From Agelaius tricolor (Eukaryota > Chordata > Aves > Passeriformes > Icteridae), in assembly GCA_023055355.1 (NCBI GenBank), contig JALJCS010000030.1:620001-684000 (forward strand): a stretch of 64,000 nt of DNA. Reading direction: 5' to 3'. The translations under genes and the position numbers were made by a program. Below, piece by piece: positions 35,001-47,065 of the stretch (positions are counted from its first letter, which is position 1; the number at the start of each line of letters is the position of its first letter). Below the pieces are notes generated by a model. That model was not told the DNA's origin, searched no databases, and saw only the letters and a program-made list of their open reading frames with translations.

Positions 35001-38000
35001 ACTATTAGAAGACTGTGTAAAACTATTTTTGTACAAAGTAATCGGAGGGAAAAATAGAATTGGGAAGAACTGCACATTGTTCTGGAAAAAGCCTCCTGCC
35101 TCAGTCTTACAGACATCATTTGCTGGTATCATTTTTAATAGTTGGGGTTTTTTAAATTTTGTAGAAGAAAAAATATTACTGCACCTTTATGTTTCCTTAA
35201 TAGAAGTGCAGCCATTTCTTAATAGAATAGAAGTAAGCCATTTGGATATGTACAAATGGTCTTTTCAAATACATATGCTATAGCCCACTGTGAAAGTAAT
35301 TAGCTATAAAGAGAAATCTAAAGGTTTAAAAAGATTTTGGAAGAAAGTAAGTCTAAGGTGATAGAAGAAGAAGAAAACAGCAGTTTTCTTCTGGTGAAAA
35401 AAAAACAAAGGGAGGACCTTGTACAGTGGAGATGTATTATTTGACTTCCTGAAAAACTGAGTAGGTTTGCTATTGCCAATGGTTTTCATTAGGAAGGAAG
35501 AGATTCCTTTGGCAAAAAAAACCCCTTCAAACTGACTTGAGAAAAATGTTATGACACTTAACTTCACCAATCCTGAAGAAAAATTCTCATCACTTGATCT
35601 GGAAATCATGATGGTAATGGAGACAAGGATGTCTAAGCCATGCCATCAGGAACATCAAAAAGCATTAGAATGCAGGTAAGACTGAGCTCCTGAACTAGTG
35701 TGAAGAGACTGCAAGAAAGACATTTTCCTTTAAGAGTCTTCAGGATGGAGAGCAGATCAAATTTTTTCATGTGAAGTATTTCTGAATGGAATGAATCTTC
35801 AAAATAACATTGTTTTCCAAAACCTGTCTACAGTATCTCTTACCATGATACACAGTTCCTATGAATAGAAAAAGCAAAGCACTTTTTTCCAAACTGTTGT
35901 GCACTCTTAAGCAATCTACAATAAAAATAGTATTTTTTCATGCTGGGAATGATGTGAATTACAAAAAAGCCTTGTAGCACACTTGGCACTGTAGTCTCTT
36001 GATTAGCATAGCTTTTTATTCATCAAACACGTTTCACATTGACTATTTTTCTCTTTTAAATAACGGCATCTTTGTACTTATGCAGCATCCATGAAGAATT
36101 TCTTGGGTGTTATTTTGTACCTGATCCTAAATGGCAGGTTCTGCATTCTGCCATCTTTCTAGCTTTCCCATTTGATGCAGCTTCTGAGAGGTATTTTCAG
36201 AATCGAGGTCTACTTGCAAGAATGATGCTAAATCCATGCATTTTACTCCTTGGTTAATGCAAAACTATTTTTCCTTTACAGTTCAATGAGAACAGGAAAA
36301 TAATGATGGTGAGTTCAATCCTTAGAGTAATCCAAAGAGGACTATTATCATCATTAGAAACCAAGCAAGGTGTATTTATTGCACATGCATTATACTCACT
36401 GATGCAAATTAACCTGTAAATTCAAAAGGAATCTGTATCATAGGAGTGGATGGACTGTGTCTATTGATATTTTGCTTAAAGCAGAAAATTAATTCTTTTG
36501 ACAGCCAACTCATGATTGCAAGCTCACTTTCAACTACAGCTTTCAAACAGATGAAACATGTCTGTTCATAAAACGATACAGTACAGTACGCAATAGCAAG
36601 TCAGGTCATAGACATTGAAAAGAAAAAAACAGCTCAAAGGACAGATTCATTCACATCTACAAGCCCTCAAGAGTGTACAGGTCAAATGTCCCCAGAAAAC
36701 TAGGCTGGTGGCGCAAATTCTCTATGTTGGCACCAGCAGAAGCAGCTGCTATCTTTATAGGATGCAATCTTGCTTACATCACCCTTCAGAGCAATCTTCT
36801 GTACCCCTGCCCAATACACCTTCTGCTCTATTCCTTGGACTTCACATTTGCATTTCTACAGAGTCCTGTCCTGCAAACTGACTCAAAGTTCAGGTAGTAG
36901 ATTTCCAAGATTTAGAAATGTTGTGTGAGGTTCATTTATTTCATATTTCATTCCATCTAAGCAAACTGTAACTTTCTGAAGTGAAATATTTTGAGTATGT
37001 CACGTGTATTTTAATGTTAGCTCTGCTTCACATTAAAACTTCTCACAGACCCCTGTGATGCCTTGCTGCAAAAATATATAGCTGCCAAGAGTGGTTGTGG
37101 GAAGTTAGAATTGCCAGAAAACCATACAAACAATCTAACAATAGAGCCTTGGATTTCTGAATGTAATTGCACCATGTAAAGTCAAAATATAATATTTAAA
37201 TGATTTTGTATAATGATGAGTGTGGGCTAGAGAGAATCCAGATAGAATTTTATTTTTTTAAACAGTTCCGGGAAAAACATGGCCTTGACTTGGAAGTATA
37301 GCAGGAAATATTTTTATACAGCATGAGTTCTCATTACCTAATCATATGATTTGTAGACCTGAATTGGAAACCAGGAAATAAACGAAGAAAAATATTCAAG
37401 CTATGAAAGATGGGAGTTTAAAATTTTCTTTGTATTTCTGATTAAAGCTATTAGGTAGCTAAATGGTCACCCATTATTTTAAAAAGCATCTGGACATTAA
37501 AAATAGGTAAATTTCTGCGGGACTTGGATGTCAGCTATTCCTGAAAAGCTTTATTTCACTGCTTTCCAACCCTGAATCAATCCACTTAAACGCAGCTGTA
37601 TTTCAGATGCTCAGTGGAACTGTCCATGTAATGCAGATAGTTGACAAATAATCTGCAGAAAAAGCTAGATCGATTTGAAGATCTTTTCCTGTAAATGGTA
37701 TTCACGTTATTTGTACAAACACACAGATGGGATTTCTGCTGTCTTCTTCAGGCCACTTCCTCCAGAGAGCTCTCCATCAAATCTCTCTAGTTCTACTCTT
37801 CTGGTGATCCAAAGTCAGCACTGGGATGGTCCAACTGCATGAATTACTGTCTGCTAGAGGTGCACCCTGAGGGCTTCTGTGTGCAGCATGACGTGAGCCC
37901 TACTAAAGTCACCCTGTTGGTATAAACTGAGCTAGCTGGACCTTAAGGGACAAGATTGTGCACTGATATTGTAAGAGAAATTAGGTACTAAGAAGGAGGC

Positions 38001-38387
38001 TGGAAGATTTAAATATTTCTGCCTCCAGCTTAAGCAACACTAAATCTTGGTCTTTATCTGAAAAACTAGGTGAATTAACCTATTTGGCATTCCTATGCCA
38101 AAAATGTCAGTAATACAACAAGAACCGTCAAAAGAGTAACAATTCCAATCCTTACTTTGTAAAAGTAATTCATTGGAAGAAGTCGGGAAGAAGGATGAAA
38201 CATGCCAATATCCTACCCTGAGAATCATTCTGTTGATTTGCACAGGTTTCTTATTATATACCCATCTAATGCATTGAACATGCATGCTTGGGATGACACA
38301 AATACTTGCAAAGCTTACCAGATAAACCATGTTCTCTTCAGACAGCAAAACATTTCTTGATGGTTGTGTTTGCTAATTACATTTAGA
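32044..38387. other. Long stretch with no gene or transposon recognised
   Basis: AT-rich, single-copy-looking DNA. Poly-A lies near 33607-33622. Open frames of 126 codons (minus, 32483-32863) and about 133 codons (plus, 34882-35283) have no domain or splice evidence. Confidence 0.5.
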
Positions 38388-38449
38388 CTCAATGTTCTTA
38401 AAGGTCTTTTCCAACCAAAGTGATTCCATCTTTCTCTAAATCGCAGACC
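38388..38449 (+). mobile_element. CR1 3'-terminal fragment (~60 bp)
   Basis: GACTCAATGTTCTTAAAGGT followed by CTTTTCCAACCAAAGTGATTCC is the CR1 3' end. A family B solo LTR sits just beyond it. Confidence 0.7.
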
Positions 38450-38454
38450 CTGCT

Positions 38455-39804
38455 TGTCTTGGTTTAGGGCAAATTTGGCAGCAATCCTCAAGAAGGGGTG
38501 ATTTATTAAAAATATTGATCTAGTACTGATATCCAACTGTGACGGACAAAGGCTCCCTAACAGTTCAAAATTAGAAAGTGTATGTTTATTGCAACGCTGG
38601 GCAGCGTGCGGGATAGCTCCCAAACACACACTGTGATTTAGAGGTGATAACAGAGTCTTTTTATCTATACAAGTATTGAATACCCAAAAGACAAATACAT
38701 GTTCATAATTTAGGTACATCCCATCATTCCTCACTTCATATGGTAATTAGTTCAAAAGCTATTAAGCACGCGTAGTTTGTTCCTCAAAATGAATCGGTGG
38801 TCCCTTTCATGGGGAGGGGTTCCAAAATGAGGAAATAAATGAAGTCTTCCTGGTTCTGAACTTTCTACATTTTCAATGCAAATATGACAAATGAACCCAT
38901 TGGTAGAACTCCCATTCCCCATCTTCAATTGGTTTCAGAACAGAGGTGGCCTACAATTGTCTTATGTTCCTAAAAGCTATTTATGAGTTTCTATATTCTT
39001 CATGATAAACCCAGCTAAGCAAACATGATGTTGACAAGCAATCAATTATTAGTTAACTACTAACTCTTAACTTCATCAAGGCCTACCTATTTATTTTGAT
39101 AAACTCTAATAAGGCTTATCTCTGACTAAAACCTCAGCTCCTCTAAAATCCCTAAATTTCTTTAAAGTTCATGTCTCAGGGGGCCCCCCCCAGAAAGCCC
39201 ACCTACACGGCCCCTCCCCTCAACTGGTCTGGGAAACATTTCCTCTGAGAGAAGTGGAAAAAATCTGTTTATTTAACAGGGAAAGCACCCCCCAGCACAA
39301 AAAATGAACAATACCAGATGACAAAACTCAATCGCCGCTCTGAAGAGACAACGAATTCAGAAAGTCTCTCCTGTGGATGCTTGCTCTGTTATCAATCCCT
39401 CCGGCACTAGGAAAGGCTGCTGCCCAGAGTAGGCCCCCATAGGCCACAAAGTGCAAGCTCTCAGTGCTCTCCAGGTCCCAGTCTGGAGCAGGTTTGAACA
39501 GTTCCAAGAAAAGGGAAAGAAAAAAAGACAGTCCAGGGAAAACTCTGCCTCAGCCAGCTAAACCAACTGAAAAGCAAAGAACACTCTGTTCTGTTCCGTC
39601 AGTGCCCAGACAACACAGTGCAGCACAGAATGTGGAGCAGTGTTGCTTTTAGAAGAGTGAGTGCAGCCTGTGATAACAAACTCCGTGCTTCTTCTTCTCC
39701 CCACCTTTGCTCTCAGAACCAGTCTTGAAGGCAGAGAATAGAATATCCAGCATTAACAGAACAGATGGCTGGGGATACAAGCATCATAAAGTCACCCTAG
39801 GACA
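38455..39804 (-). mobile_element. Solo LTR, family B, with another LTR nested inside; TSD CTGCT
   Basis: The outer ends are TGTCTTGGTTTAGGGC...GTCACCCTAGGACA, flanked by CTGCT at 38450-38454 and 39805-39809. Without the nested piece (38499-39178) it is about 670 bp, the size of the copy at 51050. TTTATTTAAC near 39270 gives AATAAA on the minus strand. Confidence 0.93.
38499..39178 (-). mobile_element. LTR nested in the family B LTR (different family)
   Basis: A ~680-bp TG...CA segment interrupts the family B LTR after TCAAGAAGGGG, and family B sequence resumes at about 39183. TTTATTGCAACGCTGGGC near 38590 reads as AATAAA on the minus strand. The flanks are G-rich (AGGGG versus GGGGG), so a TSD is likely but cannot be placed exactly. 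Confidence 0.75.
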
Positions 39805-39809
39805 CTGCT

Positions 39810-40815
39810 CTACTGAGATATGTCACCAGACTATGCTAAGACAAAGTTTTGGAACTGCTAATTAAAATTCTACTATCCCAGTGAAGCTGAGGAGGAAAGA
39901 CAGCTCACTCCAGTTACCTTGTGGCATGCCAATACTTCCTTTCAACCACAATGGTTTTCGTCTTTAAATCCGTGACATCACAGGCATAATTCAACATCTT
40001 TTGGGCAGGAAGGAAGATATTCTTCTTCTCATTATACTGATGGGTAAGCTGAAATGCAAAGCAGTTAATTCAAAGTGAAACAGCGATAAAGTCAATAGTA
40101 AAACTCACCACAGTTTTGTTTACCAAGCCAAGTCCTTACGATCCCAAAATACAAGAACAGCTGTAAAAGCCTTGTGGTTTCTTCATTTTTTCCTATACCT
40201 ACATGGGAGGGTAAGGGATAAATGATCCCAAACAATGGTAATCCACAACAAAGCATTCTTGACATCATATTCAGCTTTTGCATAGTGAGCTCTTCACCTG
40301 ATCAAGTTATTCCATTGCAATAGTTTGGGGAGTATCTTAGAGGGCTGGCTGTTGTTTGGTTTAAACCATCTTGATCATTCAGGAACCCAGTAGCAATGAG
40401 AAAGTTCAAAATAAGATAGTGCTACGCAGTGATTTTCCTATATGACAGATGTATTTCTACAAGACAGAAGGCTGACCTAATGCTTCCCTACAACATGGCT
40501 GGAGTGGCATCCTGTTCCCCATAGGTTTTTCCGTTTAATTTTAGCAGCTTTCTTACTAGATTAATGAGCTGAACTAACTCAAAAAGGAATCAGATAAGTG
40601 CCAGAGCTTTAAAACAAACAACAACAACAACAAAAAAGATGCAAAATGGTGATTTGTGGGTGCGTTTGAAAACAGAAATTTTTTTGTATTTTTCATAGAG
40701 ACATGGCATTCTCTAGAATGATATTGCTCCAACGGTTTGAGTTTGGTTTTCTTTTTCCCCCTCAATTGTAAATGTTATGCATTCTTTTTGGCTATTTCAG
40801 TAAATAGATTTTCTG
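39810..40815. other. No gene recognised
   Basis: AT-rich flank of the ERVL-like provirus. An (AAC)n-like ACAACAACAACAAC run lies near 40618. Confidence 0.45.
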
Positions 40816-41638
40816 ATACGTGTGAAAGACAGTCTAAAGTTCCCCTCATTTGCCTCACGACCATTCCCAGGACAGACACTTGGACCCTAAAGACACCGAT
40901 GGGAATTCTGGCCTGCCAGTAATGGATGAACACCAAAAATCCTGAGGCCCCTGAGCAGAATTCTGGCCTGCCAAGGGATTGTTCACAGCTGTGTCTTCAG
41001 TGACTGCTTCTAGCAGGGCCTGCCAAAGGGCGACCCAGCCTATATGCTTGCACCTGCTTCACGACAATAGACCAGGAATTTTCCCACCTCTTGGCCAGAT
41101 GAACTTGCTGGGGCAACTTGGTAGCCCCCCCATGGAAAATCCTTCCTCTGCTCCACTACCACCGTGAGGCACCGAGGTTGAAGCCCCCCTACCAAGGACT
41201 GAGACTGAGACACCTGTAATTCTGATGCAGGGGTGCTGACCTGACTGAAGCAGGATGCCTACTGAGTGTTGCTTAGAGATGTGCCTACAGGACCTAGACT
41301 GGTTTCCCCCAGAAAGCAGTCCTGAAACAGTGGGTCCCACTCACTGCTGATACTGACTTATCCTGCTGAGAACATGGACTGTCTGTACCCGTCTTCAATA
41401 CCTTTTTCCCCCTCAGCAATTTCAATAGACTTCTTCTTCTTGATTGTATCTGTTCCCCCTCAGCCATTTCAAGATTCTGTTTCCCCCCTCAGCAATGGAC
41501 TATAATAGAACCTTGAGTTCACCAGGACTTAACCTTGAGTTAACCAGGCAGGGCCATTATCTTCCCAACGTGACTAGGCAAACTCTGTTGGCTGGACTAT
41601 GAGGACTTAGTCTCTCCACATTTGGTAGCTATACTCCT

Positions 41639-42907
41639 GTCTTGGTTCAGGGCAAATTTTGGGGAGAACCCCCAAAGGGGCTCCTCTAGGAAAGCAGATT
41701 CATTTGGCCCCTCCCCTATGAAATATTAATCCCAATATTACCGGGTGGGACGTGCCTGGGCTCGTCTGACCCTTGCTGCTGGGCCAAAGGCGGCAGCTGT
41801 GATGTTTCACCTCAGAGATACATTTGGCCAGCTGGATCGTGCAGCTAGGCACTCGCAACAAATCCAGGCATAGTAGAAACTCAGTTGACCTCTGGTGGAA
41901 AAGGTTCAGGGGACGGTGAAGAGAAAAAGGAGAGGATTCTGCTGTAGAGTTTTAATCCAGAGTTTATTCCAGGATGACAGACCTCTGAATCTTGTAACAG
42001 CTCCCAACAGAATCCAGACCGCATGGTCCCGTCTCCTTTTAAGCCCGGGGACAGGGGCAGGGGAAGGCACAGGTGAGCCACCAACCAGGTGGGAGGAGGG
42101 GAAGGCTCAAAGGATAAAGACACTTGGACAGGCCAATGAGCCCGGACCTGAGGGGCATCTTTTGAACTTCTGCCAACCACACCATGACCCTGCTGGAATG
42201 TTAAGATTGATGGACAGCACTTAGCAGGAGGGCAAAGGGGGAGGGGAAAGGACAGGTTTCACCTATCCCAACACCTGAGGGATTTTCCTGTTTCCTGAAA
42301 CAGGAAATGGCGTCACACTGCAACACTCCCCCCAACCGGTCCAGGAGAAAATAGCTCCTTGGAAAGAGGTGGAAAAAACCTGTTTATTAAACAATAAAAC
42401 CTAAACAATATTGAACAATAAAACCCCTTGTTGCTCCAAAAGAGATGACAAACTGAAAAAGTCCCCTCCCTGGGTTGCAGTTCAGCTCACACAGGCTCTT
42501 ATCAGTCCCTCCGGTGCTGGAAATGTTGCGGGCCGGGCCCGGCCTGGTGGGCCACAGGTGCTAGCTGCCGGTGCTCTTCTGGGTGTTCAGTCCAGAGCAG
42601 GTTTCAAGAGGTCCAAAGAAAAGGGAAAAAAGAAAAGAAACCACAGTCCAGGGAACTTCCTTGCCTCAGCAAGCTAAAACTAACTAAAAGCAAAGGAGAG
42701 CTCTGTCCCACTGTCTGTTCATCCGCAGACAACACAGTCCAGGAGCAGGAATGTGGAGGAGTGAGTGCAGTGTCTGAAAACAAACTGCTGCTTCTTCTCT
42801 CCCCCCTTCACTCTCTGCAACAAGTCTTAAAGGTGCAAAACTTATGATGCAGCATAAACAGAACAAGATGATTGGGGTTAAAAGCATCATATAATCAGCT
42901 TAGGACA
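41639..42907 (-). mobile_element. Solo LTR, family B, nested in the 5' LTR; TSD ACTCC
   Basis: The outer ends are TGTCTTGGTTCAGGGC...TCAGCTTAGGACA, flanked by ACTCC at 41634-41638 and 42908-42912. The 3' LTR has the uninterrupted site (TATACTCCTCTCTC near 53332). Without the inner insertion it is about 654 bp. Confidence 0.95.
41717..42325 (-). mobile_element. LTR nested inside the nested LTR; TSD CTCCCC
   Basis: A 609-bp segment interrupts the family B LTR between CTCCCC at 41711-41716 and CTCCCC at 42326-42331. On the minus strand it starts TGTTGCAGTGTGACGCC; GTTTATTCC near 41959 gives AATAAA. The other end lacks a clean CA (it reads ATA on the minus strand), so that border may be off by a base or two. 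Confidence 0.82.
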
Positions 42908-43106
42908 ACTCCCTCTCTCTTTCTCCCCCTCTTTTCTATTCTTTTCCTCTCCCTAATTCCTTTCATGCATTTGCTGTGGTCATTCTATAAAGGTGCATTG
43001 TTTGGATTGATACTGCAATCCCCTTTCCGTGTTGTCTGTTGCACTCCCAGATCAGTTAACCAACCATCACCACCCCCATTGGTATGAGCGGATCGTGACA
43101 TTAAAT

Positions 43107-43124
43107 TGGCATCATGGACAGGAT
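43107..43124 (+). promoter_or_regulatory. Candidate primer-binding site
   Basis: TGGCATCATGGACAGGAT begins six bases after the 5' LTR end, the right place for a tRNA primer site, and starts with TGG as such sites do. It is only partly like a leucine-type site, so I do not assign the tRNA. Confidence 0.45.
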
Positions 43125-43548
43125 TCTGATCGACAGAAGGGTCTGCAAGGCTGTTTGTAGTCTGGAACAGGGGAAGGACGATTTGCTTCAGCCACACCTA
43201 GCCCCTCATCGCGAAAGGGTTGAACGAAGCTGGAAAGCAAGGAAGGCTCTTTGAATTTCCCACAAACTGCGCACGCCCAGGTGAAATACGCCCCCATACT
43301 CTATTGAGGGTTCTGTCTTTAGAATTTCCCAAAAAATCTCTTAGCGCAAAAGGGGAAACTGTTTTTGTTTATGTGTGAATTTGGACTGTCTGGGAAGGAA
43401 GGGACAACTTGAAGGAACTAAGCAGGGCCTCCCAGGGAGATTTGGTCTCTTCACCCAGCCAGGGAAGCAAAGGGGAGCACAGCAAAGGCCGTGAGATTGT
43501 CTAACTTAAGTTTGCACCTCCCTGTCATGGTTTTGGTCCCTTCATAAA
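43125..43548 (+). other. ERVL-like leader region
   Basis: Untranslated leader between the candidate PBS and the first gag ATG. It has no open frame of note and no recognised motif. Confidence 0.5.
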
Positions 43549-45517
43549 ATGACTGAAAACTCTAGCACAAAAGTTACAGCTGAATTTTCTGCTCTGCTTG
43601 CTAAATAGAATGCCAAGCCTTCTCCAAGGGGGGAGGTTTGGGCAGAGAACAGCTGGTTTAATTTAGAAAATGTCATAGATAGAATTTGTTCTTTACAACA
43701 TGAAACAGAAGTTAAACTGGGCAAAAATAAAACCATCCTCTGCTCAGTTTTGGCAGCTTGTCTCACAGCAGCCATAGAAACCCTTTTTAAGCAAAGAAAC
43801 GAGGAAATAGCAAGAATAGATTCCCTTCAAAACCTAGTTGAAATTTTGCAGAAAGAATTAAAGGAAGAGAGAAATGAGATCTATATGTTGCGAGCTGCCC
43901 TTAGAGAGGAACTTGCTAAGAATTCACATCCTACTGATTCCTCTACAGAGCCAGAGGAAAAGGAAACTCCTGACTTGAAACAAATCTATCCCCGTCAGGA
44001 ACTTGAGGCAGTAAAAAATTGGAGAGACTACTGCTGTCCTCGCTTGAGACCCTTGGTTCAAACAGAATAGAACTATATTAATGATGAGGATTGTTGGAAT
44101 GTTGGGGGACATAAGACAGATGATGCACTTTGGACCTGGTTAACATAAGAGATTTGAAAACAGGATGCCTTGGCATAAACAAACGGAACTTTGAAAATTC
44201 GACCTGGATTGCAAGAAGATTAAATCAAACGGGTTTACTGGAAAAAGAAAATCCCATGAAACTCTGCAAGCAAGAGATGTTGTTATATGCGTAAGTTTGT
44301 GTATGTGATTTTAACCTAATCATTGTAGTACACATTACTAGTCTCCCTGCAATGGTATGTAAGTGCTTGTATCCCGCAATCAAATTGGATTCTGATTACC
44401 GAGTGGGTCTCCCTGTCTCTCTGCATTGCCGAAAGAGGATCTTGACCCACCTATCACAACTAAACAAATACCGTTCAGTGCTACCGAATTAGCTAAGCTG
44501 TCAAAAGAATTTGGGCGCCTCCCACAAGAATCAGAGACAAATATGTCCTCCGAGTGTCCCTCGATGGTGGAGATCAAATTAAATTAACCGGAGGCCAGTG
44601 GGTACTGGGGACATGGAGCCTTCTTCACAACAGGAGATAAGGAGGTAAGCGTGATGCATGGTCCCTGACACAGGGTGCGTCTTTCTGGGCCGGGAGAATG
44701 AATCCTTTGGAAAGGGGTGACCCCCTGGCAATCGTTGACACCACCGACCAGCTCTTAGAAAGTGTCCACAAAGCCGCCTGCCTGCAAAAGATTCATGAAA
44801 AGAAATTAGTTCCTGGTTTTGAAGGCCCAATGCAATTACCTGTGAAGCCAGAACTAATGACCGATTGAACTCGTGGGCTTCCAGAAACACTTAAACATAC
44901 AGCAATGACTCTACAGAAAACCATAATGGCTTTGAATCCTGTAGAAAGACTAGATAAGATTCCTCAGGAATTCCCCTGACCAAAGTGGACCTAGAGATCC
45001 TGGCTTCACTCCCTACTCTTCCCCCTCACAGCCCTCAGCTTCTCAATCTGATTCACCTGCCAGTAGCCATAAAGTTTGGACATGAGCTGAAGTTGCAGTA
45101 GATCTGATTAATTATTGTAGACAATATGGACCTATAAAAACCCCGGCATAGAAATCAGAAAATAACAAAGGTGTTTGGTTTATTGGAGCTCCTCACAGTG
45201 AAAATATAGAGAAAGGAAAACAGATCTCTAACTGCCACCATTGGTGGTTGTTGGGAATTCAAAAGTGGGTCCCCAAAGAGGTGATGGATGGTTTGCCCCT
45301 TGATAAATTGCAGAAAATAATAAATAATTGGCACCAGCGAAAACCGAATCCATTGGCTCAACCCAGTGCACCCTTCCCTTCTCAGGGACAAAAACTAACC
45401 CTCCCCCAGCTTCTCCCACGGAACACAGGCAGTGAACCAAAACCAACAGGGTTTTCGGGAAACAAATCTCTCTGCCGCTTACAGGGGGGCAAAGGGGCGG
45501 AGCGTGGGTTTATTTAA
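43549..45517 (+). pseudogene. gag: Degenerate ERVL-like Gag
   Basis: An ATG at 43549 opens a frame that hits TAG at 43606 and then continues to 44070. The second part is a strongly charged heptad-rich segment (RIDSLQNLVEILQKELKEER), a coiled coil as in many Gag N-terminal regions. Further remnants appear in shifted frames: a VSLDGGDQIKLTGG segment near 44555, an ERGDPLAIVDTTDQLLESVH segment near 44720 and a proline-rich tail at 45340-45480. No zinc knuckle was seen. Identity as Gag rests on position between leader and protease and on general resemblance to ERVL Gag. It is broken by several stops and at least one frameshift. Confidence 0.7.
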
Positions 45518-45519
45518 GA

Positions 45520-45801
45520 ATGCTCACTAAAAATAAATCAGGATATATATTAAGCCCAGCTATCACGGGCCTCCACAGGCTACTAGTAACCTTTTTGATT
45601 GACATTGGGGCTCAAATCTCTGCACTGACAAAAAAGGATGCCCAGAGGTGTGGAATTGTTCCAACTAAGAGACAATGCTGTGTTCTTAATGCTCTGGGAA
45701 CTACAGAATCTATGAATGTTGCCTTAGCCAAACTGAGGCTCCCTGGAAATGAGCATCAACTAGTCATCAAAATGGTAATTGGGAACATTCCAAATAATTG
45801 A
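45520..45801 (+). pseudogene. pro: Retroviral aspartic protease remnant
   Basis: The frame includes VTFLIDIGAQISALT, which aligns with the protease active-site segment. The family carries D-T/S-G at the active site; here the middle residue is isoleucine (DIG), which is expected to disable catalysis. The frame closes at 45801 (NIPNN then stop) shortly before RT in the next open segment. Confidence 0.82.
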
Positions 45802-45807
45802 TTAGGA

Positions 45808-47065
45808 ATGGGTGTCCTTGCTGGGAGGCAGTGGGAAGACTCTGAGGGATTTCTGTGGTCTTTTGGCACACTGCCACTTAACATTAGGCTGCTTCAAACC
45901 GCACCCTCCCTACCCTATAATCAAACAACTCATGTAAAACAATACCCTCTACCTTCTGGTGCCAGAGAAGGTATCAAAGCGGTTCTACAGGACTTGAGAA
46001 ACCAAGGGGTAATAATTCACACACATTCTCCTTTTAATTCACCGGTATGGCCAGTCTGAAAAGCCAGTGGAAAGTGGAGATTAACAGTAGATTTTCGCAG
46101 GCTTAAAGCCAACACAGACCCTCTTACAGCACTGGTCCCAAACTTAGCTGAATTAATAACATCAATTCAAGAAAAGGCTCACTCAATCATGGCAATGGCA
46201 ACTATGGATGTCAAAGACATCTTCCTTATGATACCTATACAGCCAGAAGATATAGGGACCATTTTGCCTTCACATGGGAAAGGACGGCAATACACTTGCA
46301 CTAGGCTTCCCCAAGGCTACAAACACTCCTCCACTTTGGCCCACCATGCTTTAGTTCAGGAATTAGAAAAAATACCCAAACCTGATCCTGCTGATCCTGT
46401 AGCTGATAATCAATACATTTAAGACACTCTGGGGGGGGGGGGGGGGGGGTGGGGAGGGGGGGAAGGATGAAATAGAGGTAGTAGGGAAACATCAGCAGAA
46501 AATAATCTCTCACTTAAAAAGTCTTGATTTGCAGATACCCACCGAGAAAATTCAGAAACCTTCTCAGGAAGTGAAGATTTTGAGAATTTGGTGGAAAGGA
46601 GGCATGACATGTATTCCACCCGATACCCTAACCTCTTTAGTAGATCAGTTTCAAAGGCCTGAATTGAGGAAAGATCTCCAGCAAGCTCTAGGACTATTAG
46701 TGTTCTGGAGAAAACACTTCCCAGATTTCTCAATAATTGCTAGGCCGCTTTTTGACTTGCTGAGGAAAAGGATGAAATGGGATTGGACTCCTTCTCAGGA
46801 AGAAGCATTGCAATTACTGATTTTTGAGGCAACAGCTCACCAAGCACTAGGCCCTATCCATCCCACAGATCCCTTTCAGGTGGAATGGGGATTTGCCTCC
46901 TCAGGGCTATCAGTACACATTTGGCAGTGGGGTCCCGAGGGTCCAACGGGGCCTCTTGGTTTTTATTCCTGTGGTTTCAAAGATGCTGAGAAAAGATACA
47001 CTACCTGGGAAAAGGGGTTGTTTGTAGTTAGCTTAGCTCTCCTAGAAGAGGAAAAAATTGCATGA
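45808..47065 (+). pseudogene. pol: Reverse transcriptase and connection region, ERVL-like, broken
   Basis: KQYPLPSGAREGIKAVLQDL and NQGVIIHTHSPFNSPVWPV form the RT N-terminal fingers, followed by TGA at 46057. The same frame goes on with a KWRLTVDF segment, LVPNLAELITS, MDVKDIFLMIP (first catalytic Asp region) and RLPQGYKHS. The catalytic tyrosine box reads YI-stop-D at about 46414-46425. A G-run of 19 follows (46431-46449), after which the frame has shifted. The thumb/connection part (VKILRIWWKGG, LGLLVFWRKHFPDF, GPLGFYSCGFKDAEKRYTTW) resumes at 46529 and ends at TGA 47063. Short ERVL-type motifs support class III assignment. Confidence 0.88.
46431..46461. repeat. Poly-G tract (G19 then G4, G7)
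   Basis: Nineteen Gs, then T, GGGG, A and GGGGGGG lie directly after the broken RT catalytic box. The pol reading frame changes across it. The run lengths could allow a quadruplex. Confidence 0.95.

Larger units (their letters stand above)
40821..43100 (+). mobile_element. 5' LTR of the ERVL-like provirus (interrupted by nested LTRs)
   Basis: It starts TGTGAAAGACAG and ends GAGCGGATCGTGACA. After removing 41639-42907 and one TSD it is about 1 kb, matching the 987-bp 3' LTR. The first 88 bp are about 22% diverged from the 3' LTR, the next ~600 bp less than 1%, and the right end about 8%. A short duplication (CCTTGAGTT(C/A)ACCAGG twice, near 41510-41550) is absent from the 3' LTR. Confidence 0.9.

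Noticed and set aside
34882..35283. 133-codon plus-strand frame
   Set aside because: AT-rich with no domain; ends run into ordinary stops without splice support.
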